Of a DNA stretch of 21,354 bases, positions 1-8,581 are shown piece by piece. Position numbers and translations under genes: made by a program. Within the stretch, counting starts at the first letter, position 1; the number at the start of each line of letters is the position of its first letter. Location: contig URIJ01000011.1 of NCBI GenBank assembly GCA_900547835.1, positions 1 through 21,354 of the forward strand. Reading direction: 5' to 3'. The DNA comes from an uncultured Collinsella sp. Its GTDB lineage: Bacteria > Actinomycetota > Coriobacteriia > Coriobacteriales > Coriobacteriaceae. The notes beneath the pieces are model-generated. The model was not told the origin of the DNA, made no database searches, and was given only the letters and a program-made list of their open reading frames with translations.

Positions 1-545
1 ATGCGAACCTCCAGTCCGGACCGCTTCACGGTCCAACTTTCTGTCCGCACCCCCAACTCAGAGAAATAGATCCTATTGCCATTTTTGGACTGTTTTGCAG
101 AGAGGGATTTTGCAGCCGCCTCTTCGATTTCAGCAAACCTGCTCGCGTCCGCGAGAATAAGCAGCTCGTCGGGATTCACCGATGTTAGGTAATCGGAGCC
201 GAAAGGGTCGTTCATATATCTCCCTTCTTTCTTCCAAACGATAAGACAGTTTACGGTCAGGCTATGCAGGGTTTGGGCCAGGTCATGCGCTAGCGTCTCG
301 CGCGGTTGATCTGGGTATTTTTCTTGGAACAGACGGAGAATTTTGGGCAAATCGCAGGTGCCGTCGCATAAGTCAAGAATCTCTTTAGCGACCCTGTTGA
401 GGATCGTATAGATTTGTTTCCCATCTGAGCTTAGGACGCTCAGGCGGTTATTTGGTTCACTGCGAAGGTAGCTTGGGTCGAGGGGGATAGGGATGACTCC
501 AGGCAATGATGAGATTTGCGCGCTCCGAACATTCACGGATTCCAT
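1..545 (-). CDS. PqqD-like (RiPP recognition element) domain protein, partial
   Basis: This is an uninterrupted minus-strand frame that starts at ATG 545-543 behind the strong ribosome site AAAGGAG and is still open after 181 codons at the left edge, so the C-terminus is missing. The N-terminus reads MESVNVRSAQISSLPGVIP. Residues of about 25-108 have the PqqD pattern: two strands (RLSVLSS, KQIYTIL), then NRVAKEILDLCDGT, a helix (LPKILRLFQEKYP) and a final helix ending LTVNCLIVW. PqqD-like domains bind leader peptides of ribosomally made, modified peptides, or occur fused to modification enzymes. The roughly 73 residues that follow (from MNDPFG) contain DELLILADASRFAEIEEA and I do not recognise them; the start of an acyltransferase-like or other enzyme domain is possible but unproven. 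It is divergent from the membrane protein and ABC genes. The fold assignment comes from pattern reading only. Confidence 0.6.
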   Translation of the reverse strand, partial: MESVNVRSAQISSLPGVIPIPLDPSYLRSEPNNRLSVLSSDGKQIYTILNRVAKEILDLCDGTCDLPKILRLFQEKYPDQPRETLAHDLAQTLHSLTVNCLIVWKKEGRYMNDPFGSDYLTSVNPDELLILADASRFAEIEEAAAKSLSAKQSKNGNRIYFSELGVRTESWTVKRSGLEVR

Positions 546-584
546 TGATCTCCTTTGGTTGTGGCCTATCTTCCTCGAATAGCA

Positions 585-665
585 ACTCGTTCGATAAAAT
601 ATCACAAATCGAAACGATATATAAAAGAATATATTTATATCGATATACAATATTACGTTAAAAAA
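585..665. promoter_or_regulatory. AT-rich divergent control region with CGATA repeats
   Basis: This stretch lies between the minus-strand PqqD-like gene and the plus-strand membrane protein gene and is far richer in A/T than anything else in the window. CGATA occurs at 592-596, 615-619 and 641-645, roughly one helical-turn multiple apart (23 and 26 bp). CGATATA (615-621) and TATATCG (636-642) form an inverted repeat centred near 628. Several TATA-like hexamers could serve as -10 elements in either direction, for example TACAAT near 647, but no convincing -35/-10 pair can be chosen. A shared operator is an inference. Confidence 0.4.
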
Positions 666-715
666 AGTTTTGATGTTTGTCGATAGGGCTGGTATTGAAG
701 GAGTGGACTGGAGTG

Positions 716-1075
716 ATGGCGATGTCGGACGTTGTGGTTTCAATGGTGGGGTCATGCCTGCTGCTGTTGTTCGGAATAATGATATATCGAGGCAAGCTCA
801 CGGGATTGCTTGCCGGAATGTCATTGCTATCGGGAGAGCGTTTAGAGGAGGCAAAGCGGACGGCCGAGTCTCTAGGCGCAAACCGAGTGGTGGGGGCGTC
901 TATAGTTTTCTCCGCAATATGCCTTTTTCTCTCGTCCCTTTTTCCGGACAAAAGGGCTATTCTCGGTCTGATGGTGGCTGCTGTTATAATCGCCGCGCTT
1001 GCCTATGCAAATAGGGGGCTTATTCGTATGTATATAAAGGTGAAATGGAATCCTGGGCACCGCAACCCGAGATAA
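716..1075 (+). CDS. Small membrane protein, DUF3784-like
   Basis: About 119 residues. The most likely start is ATG 716 (or GTG 713 or ATG 722), because GAAGGAG lies at 697-703 and GGAG at 710-713; the frame also opens earlier at TTG 677, which has no good ribosome site. A hydrophobic segment near the N-terminus (SMVGSCLLLLFGIMIY) is followed by RGKLTGLLAGMSLLSGERLEEAKR and two more hydrophobic segments (VVGASIVFSAICLFLSSLF and AILGLMVAAVIIAALAYA). This layout, a helix, a glycine-rich loop with a GKxxGLLAG-type motif, a charged helix and then two helices, resembles the DUF3784 family of small Gram-positive membrane proteins of unknown function. It lies about 85 bases upstream of the ABC exporter gene in the same direction, so it may be an accessory or immunity-type partner of that transporter; that is inference from position. 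Confidence 0.6.
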   Translation: MAMSDVVVSMVGSCLLLLFGIMIYRGKLTGLLAGMSLLSGERLEEAKRTAESLGANRVVGASIVFSAICLFLSSLFPDKRAILGLMVAAVIIAALAYANRGLIRMYIKVKWNPGHRNPR

Positions 1076-1159
1076 TGTCTTGAGCAAGGATTAACAACAA
1101 GGGATATATGGGAGCGATTAAGCGGCGAGCAAATTCAGTTTTGGATAAAAGGCCGCTTG

Positions 1160-2776
1160 ATGGGAGCTGGCATGTTTAAGAAGACGGTTCACGAGTTGTT
1201 TCGGTGTAAAGGGTCACGGCTTTTCGTGATTCTCATGCTGGTGAATTTTGCTCTCTCGTGCGTCATGCCCGCCTTAAACGGTGGGTTTGTAGACTTTCTC
1301 GTGACGAATAGGGATCCATCTCGCGTCGTGTGGTTTGCGGCCTTTGTTGCGGGCATAGGGATATCGGCCTCCTTCATGTCGTATGCGATGGGTGTGAACG
1401 TATCGCGCGTCATCTTGGAGATGACGACGAGACTGATGGGGACCACGTGTGAGTCGTTTGAACGGGGGCCCCTGGAAAAGGGGGAGCAGGCGGATCCATC
1501 CTATACAACGCAGAGGGTGTATGCGGATTCGAATGCGGTGTCATCGTTTGTCGTGAACAACTTCCTGACGATCGGGCTTAACATCGTTCTGGTTGTGTTG
1601 ATATGCATCATCCTGTTTTCGATTAATCCGGTGTTCCTGGTGTTAAGTGCATGTTCGCTTGTTGCGTACTTTATTTTATTCAGGGCGTTGAAAAAGCCGT
1701 TGTACAACAGTTCGCTTGCGAACAAGGAGGGTTTGAGTAAGCTTTTCGCGTCCGTGAGCGGCGAGCTGTCGCAGTTGTTTGACATTAAGTGCGATGGCGC
1801 ATATAACCAGAGCGCTCGGACGCTCAAAGGGGTATTCGAGGGGTACTACCCGATTTACATGAAAGCAAGTAGGGTCTCGAATCTGGCCACATCAAGCGAC
1901 GGCCTGATCTCGTCTGTGTTTCGGGGGGCACTGCTCGTGATCTCCGGGATGGAAATATTGAGCGGAAGAATGAGCTTAGGCGAGTTCACAATGGTGAACT
2001 CGTATTACTCGATGGCGTTCGGATGCTTCAAGTATTTTTTGAATTATTTCAAATCGTATCAGGACGCAAGGGCCTCGTTCGACCGATTGGGGGCTCTGAC
2101 GGAGGACGCCGAGGACCGCGGCACCCTCACGGTTGGGCACGTGGAGAGCATATCGTTGTTCAACATCGCGTACCGCTACGCGGGAAAGCCCTACTTATAC
2201 CGCGACCTCTCCGTGGAGGTGGAGGAAGGAAAAACCTATGCCATTACCGGGCCGAACGGATGCGGAAAAAGCACGTTTCTGAAGGTGCTCCTTGGACTAT
2301 ATTCTGCTGGGGGACATCGGGCTTTGGGGTCGGTGCCATATGAAGAGCTCGATATGGAGACGATCCGACGGGACCTGTTTGCGGTGTGCCCGCAAAAGCT
2401 CTTTATTCCGAACGAAACGGTGGAGAATTACCTTGAGAGGACGTCGATTCGGGGATCGAGCGAAAACCTCCGAGAGCTTGTGCCGAGTTTCTATCGAACC
2501 GTCGAATCGTTAAAAGGCAAGAATTGTAGAGACCTTTCTGGTGGAGAGTATCGAAAGCTAAGGATATTCGCAGCACTTCGCAGGCAGCCGGAAGTGCTTG
2601 TGTTCGATGAACCAACGAACGATTTAGATGAAGAAAGCCGTCGGGAGTTCACGGAGTATATTCATCGAAATCCCTTCGATCAGCTAATTCTTGTTGTAAG
2701 CCATGATCAGGATTTGATTTCAGCATGCGATAGGAAGCTGGATTTGGATTTCGATCCGAAAAATGGGCAATGCTGA
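1160..2776 (+). CDS. ABC transporter, fused permease and ATP-binding domains
   Basis: About 538 residues. ATG 1160 (AAAAGG at 1147-1152) and ATG 1172 (GGGAG at 1162-1166) are both usable starts. The N-terminal half is an exporter-type membrane domain with hydrophobic stretches near residues 20-40, 57-77, 128-172 and 240-262. The C-terminal half is a nucleotide-binding domain with Walker A GPNGCGKST (from residue 364), a Q-loop at VCPQKLF, the signature LSGGE (459-463), Walker B VLVFDEPTND (Asp483, catalytic Glu484) and the H-loop histidine (515). All catalytic motifs are intact, so it should be able to hydrolyse ATP. The architecture matches type IV half-exporters that dimerise; the substrate is unknown. 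The adjacent second ABC remnant suggests it once had a heterodimer partner, and a PqqD-like gene nearby makes a peptide substrate plausible. Codons such as ATA, AGG and TTA set it apart from the GC-rich genes downstream. Confidence 0.85.
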   Translation: MGAGMFKKTVHELFRCKGSRLFVILMLVNFALSCVMPALNGGFVDFLVTNRDPSRVVWFAAFVAGIGISASFMSYAMGVNVSRVILEMTTRLMGTTCESFERGPLEKGEQADPSYTTQRVYADSNAVSSFVVNNFLTIGLNIVLVVLICIILFSINPVFLVLSACSLVAYFILFRALKKPLYNSSLANKEGLSKLFASVSGELSQLFDIKCDGAYNQSARTLKGVFEGYYPIYMKASRVSNLATSSDGLISSVFRGALLVISGMEILSGRMSLGEFTMVNSYYSMAFGCFKYFLNYFKSYQDARASFDRLGALTEDAEDRGTLTVGHVESISLFNIAYRYAGKPYLYRDLSVEVEEGKTYAITGPNGCGKSTFLKVLLGLYSAGGHRALGSVPYEELDMETIRRDLFAVCPQKLFIPNETVENYLERTSIRGSSENLRELVPSFYRTVESLKGKNCRDLSGGEYRKLRIFAALRRQPEVLVFDEPTNDLDEESRREFTEYIHRNPFDQLILVVSHDQDLISACDRKLDLDFDPKNGQC

Positions 2777-2862
2777 TGGGAAACGCTTAGAGTTCGGGCT
2801 TGCGCGTCATGGAGTAATCTTTCCTCTTATCGAAAATCGTTACAATATAAGAAAAACAGTAA

Positions 2863-3462
2863 GCAAGAAGAAATGGCTCGGGGAAGAGCTCGCTGCTGTC
2901 AGTGATATTGGGTCTATATCCAGATAACACGGAAGGGGCCGTCCTCTACAACGGGGTATCACAGCGTCGCATCGACCGATACGCATTGCGGCGGTGCCGA
3001 GTTGGCATTACGGAGCAAGAGCCCCCTATTGTTGGGGGGACGATCCTCGATAATCTTACGCTGCTTTCTGATGATTTCGAGGCCGACAAACTGAATCGGA
3101 TGCTTGCCATATTGGGGTTAGACAAAATGATTGCCGCTGCGGAGAACGGGGCGGCAGCGATGCTTGGCAGCAAGAAAGGAGGGGTGTCCGGCGGGGAGAA
3201 GCAGAACATCGCAATTGTGCGGCAGATGTTGAAATCGCCGGACGTCATGTTGTTTCTTGAGTCAACTTCAGCGCTTGATGCGAAGAGCCGGAGCGCGCTA
3301 ATTAAATTGCTTCATGAGGTTAAGAGAGACCATATTGTAATTGTTGTCACTCATGACGAAGAGATGCTTGCGGCTTGCGACGAGGTCATTCCGATGCCCG
3401 GATGCTTATCGGGACGTGGCGTTGAAGGCCCAGAAGATCGAAATGGCGTGGGTGTTGGGTAA
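2863..3462 (+). pseudogene. Truncated ABC transporter ATP-binding domain (5' part lost)
   Basis: The frame is open from just after TAA 2860-2862, and the first codons already read RNGSGKSSLLSVILGLYPDN. That is the Walker A motif without its first residues, so the whole membrane domain and the start of the nucleotide-binding domain are missing. A GTG at 2902 could only give a protein lacking the P-loop. Further on there is a Q-loop (GITEQEPP), a good signature (VSGGEKQNIAIVRQ) and an H-loop (VVTHDEE). In the Walker B position VMLFLESTSALD the usual aspartate is leucine. The frame ends in a glycine-rich tail unlike normal ABC C-termini. I read it as the decayed partner of the upstream exporter, left by a deletion whose join lies at about 2866-2875. 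The piece between 2777 and 2862 is unassigned. Confidence 0.75.
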
Positions 3463-3539
3463 GTCCCTACGCGTACGACGTTGGGTTTCTGATCTTCATC
3501 GTCCTGCAAAGAAGGCTTTGTAACACGTTTCCCCTGGGA

Positions 3540-3580
3540 GGCCCCTTTTGTCCGTAGTGGCAAAGAGGGGCTTTTTCGTT
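3540..3580 (+). terminator. Rho-independent terminator after the ABC remnant
   Basis: GCCCCTTTT (3541-3549) pairs with AAAGAGGGGC (3572-3581 region, one G-U pair) around a loop of about 13 bases and is followed by a T-rich run ending TTTTTCGTTT. It closes the accessory transcription block. Confidence 0.7.
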
Positions 3581-3606
3581 TCCCTCTTGCGGCGGAGGGG
3601 GACACC

Positions 3607-3795
3607 ATGCGCCTATACAGGACGACCTGCGCGCTTTCGTCGGATGACGGGCTATGTGTCGAGATGGGGGTCTCGGGTGGAGGCCGCGTCGCGGTCGCGG
3701 TCGGCCAGCGACCATCGGTACGGCTCAATCGTATTACCAGAACTAGTAAGGAGCCGCCCTTTCGGACGACTCAAACTGTAATGGGGCTTTTTTAG
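3607..3795 (+). CDS. Doubtful small ORF, 62 codons
   Basis: The frame begins MRLYRTTCALSSDDGLC at ATG 3607, with GGAGGGGG a few bases upstream, and ends at a TAG that lies inside the left arm of the long inverted repeat at 3782-3859. The product is Gly/Arg/Val-rich with no transmembrane segment and no family I recognise. A second overlapping frame of similar length (3548-3781) exists, which weakens the case. The good ribosome site is the only positive evidence; it may be a decayed remnant or chance. Confidence 0.2.
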   Translation: MRLYRTTCALSSDDGLCVEMGVSGGGRVAVAVGQRPSVRLNRITRTSKEPPFRTTQTVMGLF

Positions 3796-3859
3796 CTACC
3801 CCGGCCGTTACTCCGCCAAAGCATTCGCGCTATCTGCCGGGGTGGCTAAAATAGCCCCG
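3782..3859. repeat. Long imperfect inverted repeat, 24-bp arms
   Basis: The left arm 3782-3805 (GGGGCTTTTTTAGCTACCCC core) matches the reverse complement of the right arm 3836-3859 (GGTGGCTAAAATAGCCCC core) at 21 of 24 positions, with a 30-base spacer. The GC-rich inner parts (CCCCGGC/GCCGGGG) plus AT-rich middles and GC-rich ends could form a very stable stem in RNA or a cruciform in DNA. There is no T-run after it on either strand, so it is not a textbook terminator, although the T6 inside the left arm could end a transcript. The octamer TTAGCTAC occurs in the left arm and again at 3867-3874. Confidence 0.75.
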
Positions 3860-3971
3860 TCCCAAATTAGCTACTCTGACCAAAATCCCTGGGACAAATA
3901 CTTCTGATAGATTTTGTCTTTCTTGGCTATTGCGTAGTTTAAGAGATTCCATTCCAATAATTACAGCTTTT

Positions 3972-3989
3972 TGCTAAAGCGTTTTAGCA
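3972..3989. promoter_or_regulatory. LacI-type operator-like palindrome upstream of ppdK
   Basis: TGCTAAAGCGTTTTAGCA is an 18-bp palindrome with one mismatch between half-sites (TGCTAAAGC against TGCTAAAAC). A-rich and T-rich flanks around a central CG resemble operators of LacI/CcpA-family repressors (related to the catabolite-control TGNAANCGNTNNCA pattern, but not a perfect match). A lone half-site lies at 4070-4078. Repressor identity and activity are inferred. Confidence 0.4.
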
Positions 3990-4002
3990 GTTTATACCGC
4001 TT

Positions 4003-4030
4003 TTGACCTGCGACTACGTTGTACTGGTAT
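4003..4030 (+). promoter_or_regulatory. Possible ppdK promoter
   Basis: TTGACC (4003-4008), a 16-base spacer and TGGTAT (4025-4030) form a promoter with a good -35 and a weak -10. It sits 14 bases downstream of the palindrome, a common arrangement for a regulated promoter. TATAGT at 4128-4133 is an alternative -10 without a recognisable -35. Confidence 0.3.
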
Positions 4031-4208
4031 CTTCATAAGGTAACCACCTTTACCTACCGTTTACCGCCAGTTTTAGCACGTTTACCAAACCGCGCAGCCT
4101 CTGCTCAAGCCCGCCCAAAACCCGCCGTATAGTTCCCTCACGGTCCGCATCCGGCGGGTCGATTCGTTACCACGGTCGTGCGCGTAAGCGCATGGAAGGG
4201 GAAGTATC

Positions 4209-6959
<2,751 letters not shown>

Positions 6960-6997
6960 CGTTTTGGGTTTAGACGCCTAGCGTAGCCCCCTTCATG

Positions 6998-7030
6998 CCG
7001 CCCGTCTCATTCGTGAGGCGGGCGGTTATC
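6998..7030 (+). terminator. Hairpin terminator after ppdK
   Basis: CCGCCCGTCTCA (6998-7009) pairs with TGAGGCGGGCGG (7014-7025) with one G-U pair and a stable TTCG tetraloop. The tail TTATCATG is only moderately T-rich, but T-tracts follow within 25 bases. Confidence 0.7.
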
Positions 7031-7071
7031 ATGTGCGGGTTTTGTCTTTTTGTCTGCGTAAAAAATTGTTC

Positions 7072-7099
7072 TTGCAGCAGAAACCCGCGCGTGTATACT
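7072..7099 (+). promoter_or_regulatory. Promoter of rplS
   Basis: TTGCAG (7072-7077), 16 bases, then TATACT (7094-7099). It lies about 70 bases before the rplS start and downstream of the ppdK terminator. Confidence 0.65.
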
Positions 7100-7120
7100 C
7101 GAATACGTTTGTTCAACTAC

Positions 7121-7144
7121 GTGCCGGCCAAGGTGGTACGGCAC
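7121..7144 (+). promoter_or_regulatory. Hairpin in the rplS leader
   Basis: GTGCCG (7121-7126) pairs perfectly with CGGCAC (7139-7144) around a 12-base loop, in the 5' leader predicted to start near 7106 and 13 bases before the Shine-Dalgarno. Some bacteria have structured L19 leaders that mediate ribosomal-protein feedback; equivalence here is a guess. Confidence 0.3.
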
Positions 7145-7168
7145 CTCTAGAAGAGTAAGGAATTGCAC

Positions 7169-7510
7169 ATGGATTACATCCGCGCAATCGAGCGTCAGCA
7201 GATCCGCGAGGACATTCCTCAGGTTCGCGTCGCCGACAACGTCAAGGTTCACTACCGCATTAAGGAAGGCGACCGCGAGCGCATTCAGGTCTTCCAGGGC
7301 GACGTCATCCGCATGGCCGGCGCCGGTGCCCGCGAGACCTTCACCGTCCGCAAGATGTCCTTCGGTGTCGGTGTTGAGCGTACCTTCCCGCTTCACAGCC
7401 CCAAGATCGCCAAGCTCGAGGTCGTTCGTCATGGTCGCGTCCGTCGCGCCAAGCTGTACTACCTCCGCGACAAGGTGGGCAAGGCTGCTCGCATCCCCGA
7501 GAAGCGCTAA
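7169..7510 (+). CDS. rplS: 50S ribosomal protein L19
   Basis: This 113-residue protein of the large subunit lies at the interface with the 30S subunit. ATG 7169 is preferred over the in-frame TTG 7163 because AAGGA at 7157-7161 gives 7-base spacing and the protein then starts MDYIRAIERQQIRED. The conserved family blocks are present: VRVADNVKVHYRIKEGDRER, FQGDVIRM, ETFTVRKMSFGVGVERTFP and the C-terminal FPLHSPKIAKLEVVRHGRVR followed by AKLYYLRDKVGKAARIPEKR. Length is normal. It has its own promoter and a strong terminator, so it appears to be a single-gene unit; the usual rpsP-rimM-trmD neighbours are not in the window. Confidence 0.98.
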   Translation: MDYIRAIERQQIREDIPQVRVADNVKVHYRIKEGDRERIQVFQGDVIRMAGAGARETFTVRKMSFGVGVERTFPLHSPKIAKLEVVRHGRVRRAKLYYLRDKVGKAARIPEKR

Positions 7511-7544
7511 GAAGATCGCAGCGTCTGTCCACTCGTTTGGACAC

Positions 7545-7575
7545 AAGGGTCACCTTCGGGTGGCCCTTCTTTTTA
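7545..7575 (+). terminator. Rho-independent terminator after rplS
   Basis: AAGGGTCACC (7545-7554) and GGTGGCCCTT (7559-7568) form a 10-bp stem with one G-U pair and a TTCG loop, followed by CTTTTTT. Confidence 0.92.
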
Positions 7576-7603
7576 TCTGATTTGCATGCAAGGAGGGCCT
7601 GGT

Positions 7604-8392
7604 ATGGCCAATATGACGAGCTCGGTTTCGGCATCGCAGGTTGCCGGTGAGTTGGCGAGCGCTACGTTTGAGGAGATCCCCGCCCTCGTGGAGCATTATC
7701 GCGAGGACCCGCGCCAGCAGGTGATCAAGGCTTGTGAACGCGCCCTCAAACGCCATGCCAAAGAGCTTGCCGAGCGCGAGCGCGTCAATGACATGTATGA
7801 GCTTATGCATGAGCTTGGCGGCGATGGGGTGGTCGTTGGTGTCGACGAGGTGGGTCGCGGATCGGTGGCCGGTCCTTTGACGGTATGCGCCGTCTGCCTT
7901 CCTATGGAGCCGCGCGTCTGGGGCATCAACGATTCCAAAAAGCTCACGCCGGCGCGCCGCGAGTTGCTCTCAGTGAAGATTGCCGAGGTGGCGACGGCAA
8001 TTGGTTTTTGCCATATCGCGCCTAAGGATATCGATGAGATGGGCATGGCCCGCGCCATTCGAGCCGCTGTCGCGGGCGCCGTGGCCGATACGGGGCTCGA
8101 GCCCGATTGCGTGCTTATGGACGGTAACCCCTTGGGCGCCGTTCCCAACGAGCGCGACGTGGTGAAGGGCGATGCCAAGATCGCCTGTATCGCCGCGGCG
8201 TCCATCATGGCCAAGGTCACGCGTGATGAGATGATGGTCGAGTACGATGCCGAGTATCCCGAGTACCATTTGGCCGAATCGAAAGGCTACGCAAGCCCCG
8301 AGCACATCGAGGCCATTCGCAAACATGGACTTTGTCCACTGCACCGCGTGAGCTTTTGCGGAAACTTTCTGCAGACTGAGCGCCTTTTCTAG
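7604..8392 (+). CDS. rnhB: Ribonuclease HII
   Basis: This enzyme cuts the RNA strand of RNA-DNA hybrids and removes misinserted ribonucleotides, with metal ions held by a D-E-D-D set. ATG 7604 is chosen because AAGGAGGG (7590-7597) sits 6 bases upstream; the earlier ATG 7586 overlaps that site. The product has 262 residues. VVGVDEVGRGSVAGPL gives Asp81 and Glu82; DSKKLTPARRE, MDGNPLG (Asp173) and KVTRDEMM (Asp208) complete the site, and the C-terminal LAESKGYASPEHIEAI is typical. The common DEAGRG is DEVGRG here, a mild variant. About 75 residues precede the catalytic core, as in the longer Gram-positive type; that part (ALVEHYREDPRQQVIKACER) is helical and charged. It lies downstream of the rplS terminator and has its own terminator. 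Confidence 0.97.
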   Translation: MANMTSSVSASQVAGELASATFEEIPALVEHYREDPRQQVIKACERALKRHAKELAERERVNDMYELMHELGGDGVVVGVDEVGRGSVAGPLTVCAVCLPMEPRVWGINDSKKLTPARRELLSVKIAEVATAIGFCHIAPKDIDEMGMARAIRAAVAGAVADTGLEPDCVLMDGNPLGAVPNERDVVKGDAKIACIAAASIMAKVTRDEMMVEYDAEYPEYHLAESKGYASPEHIEAIRKHGLCPLHRVSFCGNFLQTERLF

Positions 8393-8441
8393 GTCAATTG
8401 TGGAGACAGGGACCTCAGGGGTTTTATAAACCTGCTGGCAG

Positions 8442-8483
8442 CGGGCCGTATGCAACAGCATTGCTGCGTACGGCCCGTTTTTT
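8442..8483 (+). terminator. Rho-independent terminator after rnhB
   Basis: CGGGCCGTA (8442-8450) pairs perfectly with TACGGCCCG (8469-8477), with further pairing possible inside (GCA/TGC), followed by six T residues. Confidence 0.93.
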
Positions 8484-8581
8484 GACGGCATTTGGTCAGC
8501 TTTTGGTTTGCTTCCGGTACTTACCCGCATGAAAGGTGCCCTCATCATCGGGGCAATGCAGTGTGCGGGAAAGGAGACCCC

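Larger units (their letters stand above)
3860..4208. other. Gene-free region upstream of ppdK with repeats
   Basis: No coding frame is credible here. It contains a GTCCCA...TGGGAC inverted repeat (3859-3864 with the copy near 3890), a palindrome at 3972-3989, the inverted pair AGGTAA (4038-4043)/TTACCT (4050-4055), and two CGTTTACC copies (4058-4065 and 4079-4086) exactly 21 bp apart. GTTTTAGCA occurs at 3981-3989 and 4070-4078. Together they look like a multi-site control region for ppdK. Confidence 0.5.

Noticed and set aside
3541..3600. tRNA-like or attachment-site reading of the hairpin after the ABC remnant
   Set aside because: The structure is a simple stem with a T-run, explained as a terminator; there is no T-arm consensus and no second copy of the sequence in the window.
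3351..3728. Minus-strand frames of 82 and 125 codons over the ABC remnant end and the gap
   Set aside because: They run through the terminator at 3540-3580, have Pro/Arg/Ser-rich products and no ribosome site.
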